A stretch of DNA of 64,000 nucleotides from DATAGF01 sp963835685 (GTDB lineage: Bacteria > Actinomycetota > Thermoleophilia > Miltoncostaeales > Miltoncostaeaceae), in NCBI GenBank assembly GCA_963835685.1, contig CAWIGI010000010.1, positions 255,787 to 319,786 on the forward strand, read 5' to 3'. A program made the translations under genes and the position numbers. Below are positions 26,165 through 36,180 of this stretch, piece by piece. Under the pieces are notes generated by a model that was not told where the DNA came from, searched no databases, and saw nothing but the letters and a program-made list of their open reading frames with translations. Position 1 is the first letter of the stretch. Every line of letters begins with the position of its first letter.

Positions 26165-27151
26165 ATGGGACGACCGCGAGGACCGAGGGCCGCCGACCCC
26201 TTCGCCGGGCTGTCGGCGGACGAGCGTGCCCTCCTGCGGCGCGCTCCCCTGCCCGAGCGGGTCGAGCCCATGAAGGCCGTGCTCACGGAGGAGCGGTTCT
26301 CGGATCCGGCCTGGATCTTCGAGCGCAAGCTCGACGGCATCCGCTGCGTGGCGATCCGCGACGGGCGCCGGGCGCGCCTGCTCTCGCGCAACGACCTGAG
26401 CCTGAACTCCCGCTTCCCAGAGGTCGCCGCGGCGCTCGAGGACGACGCCGGCGCCGCGGTCCTCGACGGCGAGGTCGTCGCCTTCGACGGCGCCCGGACC
26501 AGCTTCGCCCGCCTGCAGCAGCGCGGCGAGCGCGACGTCGCGGTGTTCTACTACGTCTTCGACCTCCTGCACCTCGCGGGCCGCGACACGACGGCGCTCC
26601 CGCTGAGCGCCCGCAAGCGGCTGCTCCGCGGCGCGGTGGCCTTTCAGGACCCGATCCGCCTCACCCCGCACCGGAACCGCGACGGCGAGGCGCTGTTCCG
26701 GGAGGCCTGCCGCAGGGGCTGGGAGGGCCTGATCGCCAAGCGGCGCGACGCGCCCTACACCCACGGGCGCTCCGGCGACTGGCGCAAGTTCAAGTGCTCG
26801 GCCGAGCAGGAGCTGGTGATCGGCGGCTTCACCGCGCCGCGGGGCAGCCGCACGGACCTCGGCGCGCTGCTGCTCGGCTACCACGAGGACGGCCGCCTGC
26901 GCTACGCGGGCAAGGTCGGCACGGGCTTCACGCGCGCCGTCCTGCGCGACCTGGCCGGGCGCCTGGCGCCGTTGCGGCAGGACCGCTCGCCCTTCGCCGA
27001 CCAGGTGCGCGAGCGCGACGCGACCTGGGTCCGGCCGCGCCTGGTGGCCCAGGTCGGCTTCACCGAGTGGACGCGCGACGGGCGCCTGCGCCACCCGCGC
27101 TTCCTGGGGCTGCGCGACGACAAGGCGGCCGAGGAGGTGGTCAGGGAGTGA
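26165..27151 (+). CDS. ligD: LigD-type ATP-dependent DNA ligase domain protein
   Basis: The ligase part of the non-homologous end-joining enzyme LigD as a separate 328-aa protein. Motifs: WIFERKLDGIRCVA (adenylated Lys), LDGEVVAFDG, YYVFDLLHLAGRD, EGLIAKRRDAPYTHGRSGDWRKFKC (motifs IV and V), then the OB-fold ending VAQVGFTEWTRDGRLRHPRFLGLRDDK. The polymerase part follows as its own gene with a GTGA overlap. No Ku gene is present in this window. Confidence 0.93.
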   Translation: MGRPRGPRAADPFAGLSADERALLRRAPLPERVEPMKAVLTEERFSDPAWIFERKLDGIRCVAIRDGRRARLLSRNDLSLNSRFPEVAAALEDDAGAAVLDGEVVAFDGARTSFARLQQRGERDVAVFYYVFDLLHLAGRDTTALPLSARKRLLRGAVAFQDPIRLTPHRNRDGEALFREACRRGWEGLIAKRRDAPYTHGRSGDWRKFKCSAEQELVIGGFTAPRGSRTDLGALLLGYHEDGRLRYAGKVGTGFTRAVLRDLAGRLAPLRQDRSPFADQVRERDATWVRPRLVAQVGFTEWTRDGRLRHPRFLGLRDDKAAEEVVRE

Positions 27152-28056
27152 GCGGAGCGACCGTCCGGGCCGGCCGGCGGCGGGTGGCGATCAGCCACGC
27201 CGACCGGGTCGTCTTCCCGGAGCCGGGCCTCACCAAGCTCGACCTCGCCCGCCACTACGCGGCCGTCGGCCGCGCCATGGTCCCGCACGTGCGCGGCCGG
27301 CCGCTCGCGCTCCAGGTCTTCCCCAAGGGCATCGAGGGCGAGGGCCACTTCCTCAAGGACGCCCCCCGGCACTTCCCCGACTGGATCACCACGGTCGCCG
27401 TGCCCAAGCGCGAGGGCGGGACGATCCGCCAGGTCCTGGCCGACGACGTGCCCACGCTCGTCTACCTCGCCGGCCAGAACGCGATCACGCCGCACGTGTG
27501 GACCAGCCGGGCCGACCGTCTGGAGCACCCCGACCGGATCATCTTCGACCTCGACCCGTCGACCGGCAGCTTCGGCGCCGTGCGCGCCGCCGCGCGGACC
27601 CTCGGCGAGCTGCTGCGTGACCTCGGTCTCGAGCCCTTCGCGATGACCACCGGCTCGCGCGGCCTGCACGTGGTCGTCCCGCTGCGCCGGACGGCGGGCT
27701 ACGACGAGGTGAACGCCTTCGCGCGCGACGTGGCCGCGGCGCTCGTCGAGCGCGACCCCCGCGCCCTCACCGTCGAGTTCCGCCGCGCCAAGCGCGGGGA
27801 CCGCATCTTCGTCGACGTCAACCGCAACGCCTACGGGCAGCACGCGGTCGCGCCCTACGCGGTCCGCGCCCTGCCCACCGCGCCCGTGGCGACGCCGCTC
27901 CGCTGGGAGGAGCTCGACGACGACGGCCTGCACCCGCGGGGCTGGACCGTCGAGACCATCGGCGATCGCCTCGCCGGTGGCGACCCGTGGCGTGGGATCG
28001 CCCGCCATGCCCGGGGGCTCGGTCCCGCCCGCCGTGCGGTCGGGCGGCGGCGCTAG
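27148..28056 (+). CDS. LigD-type polymerase/primase domain protein
   Basis: A 302-aa archaeo-eukaryotic primase-type polymerase that fills gaps with ribonucleotides at broken ends. Recognisable are SHADRVVFPEPGLTKLDLARHY, LKDAPRHFPDWI, IIFDLDPSTGSFGAVRAAA (catalytic D-x-D), TTGSRGLHVVVPLRR and FRRAKRGDRIFVDVNRNAYGQHAVAPYAVR. It overlaps the ligase gene by GTGA, so the two products are made together and act as a split LigD; the nuclease domain is absent. It ends tail-to-tail with the next gene, with a 4-bp overlap. Confidence 0.93.
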   Translation: MSGATVRAGRRRVAISHADRVVFPEPGLTKLDLARHYAAVGRAMVPHVRGRPLALQVFPKGIEGEGHFLKDAPRHFPDWITTVAVPKREGGTIRQVLADDVPTLVYLAGQNAITPHVWTSRADRLEHPDRIIFDLDPSTGSFGAVRAAARTLGELLRDLGLEPFAMTTGSRGLHVVVPLRRTAGYDEVNAFARDVAAALVERDPRALTVEFRRAKRGDRIFVDVNRNAYGQHAVAPYAVRALPTAPVATPLRWEELDDDGLHPRGWTVETIGDRLAGGDPWRGIARHARGLGPARRAVGRRR

Positions 28057-28838
28057 GCGAGGAAGCCGAGCACCTCGCCGGTGAAGAGGTCGGTGCCGGT
28101 GTCCATCGCGGCGTGGCGCTGGCCAGGCATCACGACGACGCGGGAGTCGGGCAGGGCCGCGTCCACCATCTCGACCGCCGCCTTGAACACGTCCCGGCTG
28201 TCGCCGCCCTGCAGCAGCAGCGTGGGAACGGCGAGGTCCTGGAAGCGGGAGGGCTCGAAGGCCAGACCGCGGTCGGCCCTCAGCTCCCTGGGGATCGTGT
28301 GCGCGACCGCCAGGCGCGCCTCCCAGGCGGGGGCGGCGCGCATGGCCTCGATCTGCTCCGGGGACGCGCCGGCCACCTCGGCCATGAACAGCGCCAGGAG
28401 GTCGTCGCGACGGTCCTCGCCCAGCAGGGCCTCGAGACGCTCGACGAGCTCCTCCGGCGGCGCCACCACCCCCATGGAGGGCTCGTACAGGACGAGCCGC
28501 CCGACGCTGCCGGTGAGGAGGGCCGCCTCGAGCGCGCAGTTGCCGCCATAGGAGTGGCCGAGCACCGCCGTCCCGTCGCCGGCCCAGTCGGCCACCGCCG
28601 CGACGTCCTCGAACTCGCGCTCCATCGCGTAGCCGTCGCCGTCGCCGCTCCGCCCGCGGCCGCGGCGGTCCATCGCGATGACGGTGAACCGCTCCTCGAG
28701 GGCGGGCAGCACCGGCGCCCACCGGACGTGATCGGCGGCCGTGCCGTGGACGAGCACGAGCGGCGGCCCGATCCCGCTGCGCCAGCACGCGATCGGCGTG
28801 CCATCCGCCGAGATGACCGTCTCGATCCGCTCGTCCAC
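28053..28838 (-). CDS. Alpha/beta hydrolase
   Basis: A 261-aa cytoplasmic hydrolase with the oxyanion motif LVLVHGTAADHVRW, nucleophile elbow LGHSYGGNCALEAAL (Ser near 94), acid region TLLLQGGDSRD and catalytic His in GQRHAAMD. The domain sequence is complete and of normal length. The substrate cannot be told. It converges with the LigD polymerase gene and stands alone. Confidence 0.88.
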   Translation of the reverse strand: MDERIETVISADGTPIACWRSGIGPPLVLVHGTAADHVRWAPVLPALEERFTVIAMDRRGRGRSGDGDGYAMEREFEDVAAVADWAGDGTAVLGHSYGGNCALEAALLTGSVGRLVLYEPSMGVVAPPEELVERLEALLGEDRRDDLLALFMAEVAGASPEQIEAMRAAPAWEARLAVAHTIPRELRADRGLAFEPSRFQDLAVPTLLLQGGDSRDVFKAAVEMVDAALPDSRVVVMPGQRHAAMDTGTDLFTGEVLGFLA

Positions 28839-28867
28839 GCGCCCGGCCTCCCTCGCCCGGGGTGAGG

Positions 28868-30307
28868 CTACCCCAGGAGGGCGCGGCCCGGCTCGGGCGA
28901 CGCCTCGGGGCGGATGTTCTGATTGAGCCGGAAGAGGTTCTCCGGGTCGTACTTGGCCTTGATGCGCGCCAGGCGGGCGTGGTTGGCGCCGTAGCTGGCG
29001 CGGACGGCCGCGTCACCCTCCTCCAGCAGGCCGGGGAAGTTGAAGTAGGTCTGCCCGCGCTGCGAGAAGCGGTGGGCGTCGTCCCAGTAGGCGCGCGTCC
29101 AGCCGATGTTGACCTCGTCGTCGGCCGGGTCGTCCCAGGTCGAGTCGATGCTCAGCATCCACTCCGAGCTGCGGTCGCCGAACGCGGTCTCCTCGGCGCC
29201 GACGCGGGAGATCGCGCCGCCGCAGTGGCGGATGACCACCAGCGTGCGCTCCGACGGGCGGCGGTTCGACCAGTCGACCGTCGCCTCGATGGCGGGGTCG
29301 GGGAGCCCGTCGAGGTAGAGCGCCTTCCAGTAGTAGCGGAGGCCCGCCGGGAAGTACGGGTCCAGCTCGCGCTGCAGCTCGAGGTACGTGGTGGTCTTGC
29401 TCATGTCGATCAGCGGCGTGGCGAGCTCCCGCAGGGGCCGCGTGGCGCGCTCCCCGTCGGCCGGGTCGCCGGCCCACATGCCGCCCACGCCCACGTAGGT
29501 CAGGCCGCGCAGGTGCTCGGGCAGCTCGGGGACGACCGGCAGCGTCCAGATGAAGCCCACGGTCGACAGCTCGTCCGGCGCGTCGGCGACGGCGTCGCGC
29601 CAGCCGGCGAGCACGCGGGCGGCGTCCTCGATCGGGTAGGCGACGAAGAGCTCGAAGACCTCCGGGCCGAGCTCGTGCAGGCGCAGCTCGAACGAGGTGA
29701 CGATGCCGAAGTTGCCGCCGCCGCCGCGGACGGCCCAGTAGAGGTCCGGGTGCTCGTCCGCGCTTGCGCGCACGCGGCGGCCGTCGGCGAGCACGATCTC
29801 CGCGGAGACGACGTTGTCGACGGTCATCCCGTCGCGCCGGCGCTGCCAGGACACGCCGCCGCTGAGCGCCAGGCCGGCCACGCCGGTCTCGGACACGACC
29901 CCGCCCGGCGCGGCGAGCCCCAGCGGCGCGGTCACGCGGTCGACGTCGGCCCAGGTCGCGCCGCCCTGCACGTGCACCGTGCGGCCCGTCCCGTCGATGC
30001 GCACCGCGCGCATGGCCGAGAGGTCGATGACGAGCCCGTCGTCGACCACGGCCGTGCCGGCGACGTTGTGGCCGCCGCCGCGGACGGCGAGCGGGAGGCC
30101 CCGCTCGGCGGCGAACCGGACGGCGAGCGCGACGTCGTCGGCGTCGGCGCACCGGGCGATGATGGCGGGGCGCTTGTCGATCATCCCGTTCCAGACCCGG
30201 CGGGCCTGCTCGTACTCGGGGTGATCGGGGGCGATGACCTCGCCGCTCAAGCCCTCGGCGAGCGCGGCGGCGGTGTCGTCGAGGATGGTGGTGGGCTGGA
30301 CGGCCAT
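28868..30307 (-). CDS. FAD-linked oxidase of the berberine-bridge-enzyme type
   Basis: A 479-aa oxidoreductase with the FAD_binding_4 domain (about 35-210): PAIIARCADADDVALAVRFAAERGLPLAVRGGGHNVAGTAVVDDGLVIDLSAM, where the His of RGGGHNVAG commonly carries covalent FAD, and GLALSGGVSWQRRRDGMTVDNVVSAEIVLADG. The BBE C-terminal segment NIGWTRAYWDD ... YDPENLFRLNQNI is present. ATG 30307 follows GGAAGGAGACCCGC. The same frame stays open upstream into the regulator, but that is chance. The substrate is unknown. Confidence 0.9.
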   Translation of the reverse strand: MAVQPTTILDDTAAALAEGLSGEVIAPDHPEYEQARRVWNGMIDKRPAIIARCADADDVALAVRFAAERGLPLAVRGGGHNVAGTAVVDDGLVIDLSAMRAVRIDGTGRTVHVQGGATWADVDRVTAPLGLAAPGGVVSETGVAGLALSGGVSWQRRRDGMTVDNVVSAEIVLADGRRVRASADEHPDLYWAVRGGGGNFGIVTSFELRLHELGPEVFELFVAYPIEDAARVLAGWRDAVADAPDELSTVGFIWTLPVVPELPEHLRGLTYVGVGGMWAGDPADGERATRPLRELATPLIDMSKTTTYLELQRELDPYFPAGLRYYWKALYLDGLPDPAIEATVDWSNRRPSERTLVVIRHCGGAISRVGAEETAFGDRSSEWMLSIDSTWDDPADDEVNIGWTRAYWDDAHRFSQRGQTYFNFPGLLEEGDAAVRASYGANHARLARIKAKYDPENLFRLNQNIRPEASPEPGRALLG

Positions 30308-30404
30308 GCGGGTCTCCTTCCGGAAGAGCGGGCGTTGCGCGCCCATGGTCCCCCCCGACCGCAAGGCCAGCGTCAGGCCATCGTGAGTCCTTCGCGCGAG
30401 GGCG

Positions 30405-33400
30405 TCAGGGGCGCCGGATGAGCTCGATGGGGAGCTCCACGGCCGCCGCGGGGGCGCCCTCGCGCAGGCCCTCGAGGGCGCCGCGGGCAGGCTGCGGCGT
30501 ACACGACGGCGCCGAGCGCGTCGTTGCGCCGGACGGCCTCCTCGAGGTGGGCGGCCGCGGCGCCGCGGTCCCCCAGGGTCGCCGCGAGCAGGCCGAGCGC
30601 GAGCGACGCCGAGCCGGTGCAGAAGCTGCCGCGCCCCACCGTCACGACGCGGTCGCCGAAGGGTTGCAGGCGGGGGTACAGCTCCGCCGCCGCCGCGGCG
30701 TCGCCGAGCCGGGCCGCCACCGTGCCGAGGCAGCTCGCCGCGTAGAGCCAGTTGGCGTCCAGGGAGCGCCGCCGCCACCTCCGCGACGCCCCGCTCGAGC
30801 TCGCGCCGCGCCCGCCCGGGATCGCCGCTCACCGTGGACCACAGCGCGCGCGCCGCCAGCCAGGCGGGGCGGGCGGGGGAGCGCTCGATGCTCCGCCCGA
30901 TCACGGCGGCGTCGTCCTCGTCGGGCAGATCGCCACCGGACATGCGGATCGAGCGGCGCTGGACCCCGAACAGCAGGTCCGCGTTCTCGTCGTGGGCGAC
31001 GCGCCCGATGCGCGCGCCCTGCTCCGAGAGCCGCTGCGCCTCCTCGAGCCGGCCGCCCAGGAGCGCCAGGGTCGCGCGCCACATCGGCACGTACCACGCG
31101 AAGGAGGGCAGCCGCAGCTCGGCCGCGAGCCGCTCGTGCTCGGCGATCGCCGCCGTCAGGGCGTCGCGGTCGCCGACCTCGAAGAGGTCCACCACGCGCC
31201 AGTTGATCCCCTGGAGCTCGGCCACGCGGTCGCCCGCCGCCCGGGCCGCGGTGACGAGCTCGTCGGCGATGGCGAGCCGCTCCTCGGTGTGCGCCGGGCT
31301 CCAGAGCGCGACGTGCCGGGCCCCGAGCGCCTCGAGCAGCGCCGGGCCGCCCGCGCGCCGGCCGGCGGCCAGCGCCTCGGCGCTCAGGCGCTCGCGCAGC
31401 TCGGCCGGCGGCGCGTAGTACAGCTCGATCGCCAGCCGCGCGAGCACCCGAGGGCGCAGCGGCGAGCCCTCGTCCAGCCCGGCCAGGGCCTCCTCGAGCA
31501 GCGCCCGGACCCGGTCGCGGACCGGCGCCACGCTGACCGCGAGGCCCGCGGTGCCGAGCGCCGCCCGGGCCAGCATGCCGGGGTCGCCGAGGGCGCGGGC
31601 CGCCGCGGCGGCCTCGTCGAAGCAGCCGTCGGCCGAGGCCGCGTCGCCCGACCGGAGCCGGGCGTCCCCGAGGGCCAGCAGCACCTCCGCCCGCACCGGG
31701 TCGCGCTCGTCGAGGTCGCCGGCGAGGGCTCGCTCCAACAGGTCGGCGGCGTCCTCGTAGGCCAGCCCGCGAATGGCCTGTCGCGCCGCATCGAGGGCGG
31801 CGCCCGCCGCCGTCGCCGCGTCGACGAGCGGGCGGGCGTCCAGGAGGTGGCGCGCGAGCTCGGGCAGCCGGCGCTCGCGGGCCTCGCCGGGCAGCGCCTG
31901 CAGCGCCTCGGCCATCCGCCGGTGCAGCAGCGCGCGCCGCGTCGCGCTCATCCCGGCGATCACCGCCTCGCGCACGAGCGCGTGGGCGAAGCGGTAGCGC
32001 CCGGCCGCCGCCGTCTCGTCGAGCAGCCCGGCGCCGACCGCGACATCGAGGCGCTCGGCGGCCGCCTCGTCGCCCACCTCGGCGGCGCCGGCCACGTCCG
32101 CGAGCGCGAAGTCCTCGCCCGCGACCGCCGCGACCCTCACCGTCTGGCCGACCGGCTCCCCGAGCCGGGACAGGCGGCGGTCGATGACCTCACGGATGCC
32201 GTGCGGCACGTCGCGCCCGGCCGCGTCGACCAGCGCCGCCGCGGGCCGGCCGGGGTGCGACTCCACGAGATGGCGTACGAGCTCCTCGACGAAGAGCGGG
32301 TTGCCTCCGGTGCGCCCGTGTACGGCCGCCGCCAGCGCCGGCGACGACCCGCCCGGCAGCCACGCGGCCGCCAGGTCGCCGACCTCGTCCCGCGCCAGGC
32401 CGCCGAGGACGACGCGCTCGAGACGGCGCTCGCGCCGCAGGTCGACGAGGAGCGCCTCGAGCTCGGGCGCCGCCTCGGCGCCCTCGTCGCGCCGCGAGGC
32501 GGCGACGAGCAGCGGGGCCCACCCGACGGTCCGGACGACGTGCCCGAGCATCTGCAGCGTCGCCGGGTCCGCCCAGTGCAGGTCCTCCACGACCAGCAGC
32601 ACCGGCCGGCCGCGGGCGGCGTGCCCGACCGCCGCCGCGACGGCCTCGAACAGGCGGTGGCGGGCGCCGGCCGGCTCGCCCCCCGGCGGCGCGGACCGGG
32701 CGTCGAGCTCCGGCAGCAGGCGCGCGAGCTCGGCGACGACCCATTCGGGAAGAGCCGCCGGATCGTCGGCGAGATATGGGCGCAGGGCTTCGGTGAAGGG
32801 CGCGAACGGGACCACGCCCTCGTCGGTGCAGCGGCCGGCGAGCACGAGCGCGCCTGTGTCGCGCGCCTCGCCCGCCAGCTCGACGAGGAGGCGCGTCTTG
32901 CCGCTGCCCGCCTCGCCGGCGAGCACGACGACCGTCGCGGCGCCGGCGCTCGCCCGAGCCCAGGCGGCGCGCAGCGCCGCGAGTTGCTCGCCGCGACCGA
33001 CGAGCGGCCCGCCCTCGCCGCGCGAGAGCGCGTCCGGCAGGGGGAGGCGCCGGTGCCTCCTCGCCCGCGGCGCGTCGGTCGGAGCGCAGCTCGTCGGCCA
33101 GCGCGCGGGTCTCGGCCGAGGGCGCCATGCCCAGCTCGCGCCGCAGCGCGGCGCGGAAGGCCTCGTAGGCCGCGACCGCGGCGGCGGCGTCGCCGGCCCG
33201 CGCCAGCCGCCGCATCAGGGCCCGGGCGGCGTCCTCCGAGACGGGGTCGAGCTCGAGCCGGCGGCGGGCGTGCTGGAGCGCCGCCTCCGTGTCACCGGCC
33301 TCCTGGGCCGCGTCGCCCAGCGCGGCGACGAGCTCGCCGACCCGGTCGCGGTGGGCCTGGCGCTCCTCGAGCACCCAGTCGTCGTCGAGGTCGGTGAGCA

Positions 33401-33770
33401 GGTCGCCGTCGCAGAGCGCCAGCGCCTCATCCGGCCGGCCCTCGGCGACGAGACGCCCGATCGCCCTCACGTCGATCCAGACGTCGGGGCGGTCCTCGAT
33501 GCCGATGCGGTCGCGGCCGGCCACGATGCGGCCGGCGGCCTCCTGCCCGATGCTCCGGCGCAGCGTCGTCAGCGTCGTCCGGAGGCTCGCGCGTGCGCTG
33601 GTCTCGAGCACGTCGGGCCAGAAGACCGACGCGACCCGGGTACGCGGGTGGAGCCCCGGGTGGTAGGCCAGCCACGCGAGCAGCGACCGTGCCCGTCGGC
33701 TCGCCGGGGCGTCGAGCCGCTGCTCGTCGAGCTCGAGGCTGAGCTCGCCGAGGAGGCGTACGCGCAGCAT
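30405..33770 (-). pseudogene. BTAD-ATPase (AfsR/LuxR-like) transcriptional regulator with three frameshifts
   Basis: The intended protein is ~1,120 aa. ATG 33770 follows GAGGAGG. The N-terminal winged helix and BTAD (MLRVRLLGELSLELDEQRLDAP ... LRRELGMAPSAETRALADEL) run to about 33050, where a base change beside a C-run shifts the frame to LPDALSRGEGGPLVGRGEQLAAL and the AAA domain: Walker A LAGEAGSGKTRL, Walker B LLVVEDLHWAD. A TPR-like region follows. A second shift near 30765 leads to LDANWLYAASCLGTVAARLG and a third near 30465 to the end EGAPAAAVELPIELIRRP. The three faults may be sequencing indels. The FAD oxidase follows after ~100 bases. Confidence 0.8.
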
Positions 33771-33879
33771 CCTCCTCAAGCCTATCCGGGGGGCGTGCCA
33801 GCGAGGTTTCCCGCGCTCGAAGCTCCGCGGCTTCCGGCAGTGAACCATTCGTGCCCATCGGTGCGGATAGAGGGGCAGG

Positions 33880-35304
33880 ATGGTCAGGTTCGCCGACAGA
33901 TCACGCCGCCTCACGTTCTCACTGGCCGCCATGGCCGCGGCCCTCGTCGCCGCGGTGGTCGCCCTGTGGACGCCGGTCACGGCCGAGGCCCACGAACGAT
34001 CGCGTCCCTCCGCCGACACCACGTGGCTGGTTCCTGAGGCATCCCGGGTTGTTCTTTCGCCAGCGCACCCGCGCCCGGGCGTGACGCGGCGTGACCTGGC
34101 CGAGCTGGCCGCCCTGGACCGTGAGAGCCCCGACGCGCTCGCAGGCGTCCGGCGTTGGGAGGGCCGGAGTGGGGTGACGTCGTGGATCGACGTGCTGCTG
34201 GGCGCCGTCAGCGCAGACCGCGTGAACCCGCCCCGCGCGTCACGTGCGCTCGCCCTCACGAGCGTCGCGATGAACGACGCCCTCGTCGTCGCCGCACGCA
34301 GCCGGCGCTTCGCGTCCTGGCGCCCGTCGCCCTGCTGGCTGCGGCCGCAGCTGAGCCTCGGCCGCTGCGTCTGGGACGGGCCGCTGCCGACGACCGCGGT
34401 TGCGGCCGGCGCCGCCGCACAAGTGCTCCGCGAGCTGCTCCCGAATCGCGTCGACGAGCTCGACCGCCTCGAGGGTGAGGCGGTCCGCTCCCGCCTGCTC
34501 GCGGGCGCCGCCTATCCGTCCGATGCCCGTGCCGGGCTCGCCCTCGGCCGGGCGATCGGCGACCTCGCGGTGAGACGGGCGCGCAACGACCGCTCCGACA
34601 CCCAGGGTCCAGTCGTCCCACCCCTCGGCGACGCGACGTGGATCCCCACCCCGCCCGCCTTCGCGCCGCCGCTCGAGCCCTTCGCGGGCAGATGGCGGAC
34701 CTGGAACCTCCGGAGCGGCGACCGACTGCGGCCTCCCGCGCCGCCGCCGTACCTCGGCAGCGTCCACCGCGCCGCGATCCAGGAGGTCTACGACGTCGCG
34801 AACACGCTCACCGACCGCCAGCGCGAGATCGCGCTGTTCTGGAACGACGGCGCCGGGAGCGAGACCCCGCCGGGGCACTGGAACCGGATCGCGCTGGAGA
34901 TCGTCGAGCAAGCGGGCCTCGGTCCGCGGCGGGCCGCGTCCGTGCTCGCCGCGCTCAACACGGCCCAGGCCGACGCGTTCATCGTGTGCTGGAACGCCAA
35001 GTTCACGTTCTGGACGAAGCGGCCGGTGACGCTCATCCGCGCGTCGCTCGACCCCGGGTACCTGTCGCTGATCCCGACACCGCCGTTCCCGTCGTATCCA
35101 TCCGGGCACTCGACCACGTCCGGGGCCGCCGCGACCGTTCTCGGCGCCCTCTTCCCCGAGCGGGCGGAGGAGCTCTCCGCGATGGCCGACGAGGCGGCGA
35201 TCTCACGCCTCTACGGCGGCATCCACTACCAGTTCGACAACGATGCGGGCCTGACGCTCGGACGGCGGGTCGGCGAGGTGACCCTCAGACGGCTCGGCCG
35301 CTGA
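33880..35304 (+). CDS. Secreted vanadium-dependent haloperoxidase / PAP2-like protein
   Basis: A 474-aa protein with a signal peptide (RLTFSLAAMAAALVAAVVALWTPVTAEA). The C-terminal half has the PAP2/haloperoxidase site: KRPVTLIRASLDP, PPFPSYPSGHSTTSGAAATVLG and SRLYGGIHYQFDN, i.e. the Lys, Arg, Ser-Gly-His and final His that bind vanadate or phosphate. The N-terminal half is helical (ALALTSVAMNDALVVAARS), as in bacterial haloperoxidases. It may oxidise halides or act as a phosphatase; sequence alone does not separate the two. Confidence 0.88.
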   Translation: MVRFADRSRRLTFSLAAMAAALVAAVVALWTPVTAEAHERSRPSADTTWLVPEASRVVLSPAHPRPGVTRRDLAELAALDRESPDALAGVRRWEGRSGVTSWIDVLLGAVSADRVNPPRASRALALTSVAMNDALVVAARSRRFASWRPSPCWLRPQLSLGRCVWDGPLPTTAVAAGAAAQVLRELLPNRVDELDRLEGEAVRSRLLAGAAYPSDARAGLALGRAIGDLAVRRARNDRSDTQGPVVPPLGDATWIPTPPAFAPPLEPFAGRWRTWNLRSGDRLRPPAPPPYLGSVHRAAIQEVYDVANTLTDRQREIALFWNDGAGSETPPGHWNRIALEIVEQAGLGPRRAASVLAALNTAQADAFIVCWNAKFTFWTKRPVTLIRASLDPGYLSLIPTPPFPSYPSGHSTTSGAAATVLGALFPERAEELSAMADEAAISRLYGGIHYQFDNDAGLTLGRRVGEVTLRRLGR

Positions 35305-35350
35305 GCCCCGTACCCGACGAGATCCCGGCAATCATGAAGGTTCTCGGGAA

Positions 35351-35396
35351 GCGGACGACGGGTCTCGAACCCGCGACCTTCGGCTTGGGAAGCTGC
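35351..35396 (-). tRNA. 3' half of a tRNA-Gly(CCC)-like sequence (att-site remnant)
   Basis: On the minus strand the sequence runs from a TTCCCAA anticodon loop (anticodon CCC) through a perfect-looking T arm (GCGGG TTCGAGA CCCGT) to the acceptor 3' strand CGTCCGC. The anticodon stem is partly mispaired and no D arm or 5' acceptor strand exists. Fragments that begin at the anticodon loop are typical of att sites left by tRNA-targeting integrases. The surrounding gap 35305-35643 shows no gene. Confidence 0.7.
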
Positions 35397-35643
35397 TCCT
35401 GGGATGGGACGGAGGGGCATCGCAGGACCCGTGAGTCCTGCATTGTGGGCATTTCTTGAGCGGACGCGTATCGCCTGATGCCCTCACTGCGCTCCTCTGA
35501 TGTGTGCCGAGTGTGTGCTCGGGCGCGGCTCGACGTCCACCGTCCGCCACACGAGTACAGCGAGCGGACCGCGCTCGCCATTCCGGCCGGCGCCAGGGCC
35601 CGACTCCTCGTCGAGCTGGCGAGTGATGGGCGGTAGCCTCGGA

Positions 35644-36174
35644 CTACTCGGGCAAGCAGGCGTCGATCAGGCGCTGCTCGGGTGGGCCGTAAGGGCCGGA
35701 CGACGACTGCAGCACCACGTTCCCGCGCCGCTCCACCGGGAAGAGATCTTCGGAACCGAAGTCGCCGACGTACTGCTCGACGAGCCTCTCACGGGCCTCG
35801 GCGAGATCGACGGATGTCTCGACGGCGATGTTCACCTGAGTGGTCGGGCCGTAGAGGGTCAGGCCGCCGCGACTGGCGCCCTCGAGGTAGCCCTTCACCT
35901 CGTCGGCGGCGGTCGAGACCCGCCCGGCACCCCCAAGTCCGCCCTCGAAACACGCGACGAGTGCATCCCGCGTGACGATTTCATCGCCAGATGCTCGCGG
36001 TTGCGCCGAGGTGCCCGTCGCTGCAGCGGTGCTGCTCGGCGCGCTGGACGTGACCGTGATCGCGGTGGTCTCGGTCACGGTGCGCTCGGCGCCGGCGCCA
36101 TCTTCTCCCCCGCACGCCAACGCACCCACCGCCAGCGCCGCTGCCGGGAGAGCGAGGGCGACTCGCATCCTCAT
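35644..36174 (-). CDS. Lipoprotein of unknown function
   Basis: A 176-aa protein with a lipoprotein signal (MRMRVALALPAAALAVGALACGG; lipobox GALAC, Cys 21), a Thr/Ser/Ala-rich linker (about 30-60) and a folded domain of about 110 residues with two cysteines (ALVACFEGG, LIDACLPE). It would sit on the outer face of the membrane. The start is 6 bases after TAGGAT on the minus strand, so it is probably leaderless. Confidence 0.75.
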   Translation of the reverse strand: MRMRVALALPAAALAVGALACGGEDGAGAERTVTETTAITVTSSAPSSTAAATGTSAQPRASGDEIVTRDALVACFEGGLGGAGRVSTAADEVKGYLEGASRGGLTLYGPTTQVNIAVETSVDLAEARERLVEQYVGDFGSEDLFPVERRGNVVLQSSSGPYGPPEQRLIDACLPE

Positions 36175-36180
36175 CGCTCG

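Noticed and set aside
26902..29016. Long minus-strand frame opposite the LigD genes and hydrolase
   Set aside because: Low-complexity composition with no motifs; the opposite strands carry conserved enzymes.
28868..32926. A single 1,352-codon open frame joining an ATPase regulator to an FAD oxidase
   Set aside because: The middle part is Arg/Pro-rich shadow sequence; the regulator's true end lies in other frames and the oxidase has its own ATG with a strong ribosome site at 30307.
35300..35460. Plus-strand peptide TTGLEPATFGLGS as a gene end
   Set aside because: This is the usual false translation of an antisense tRNA T-arm region; the tRNA remnant explains it. The same holds for REGFEPSTLGL near 55.4 kb.
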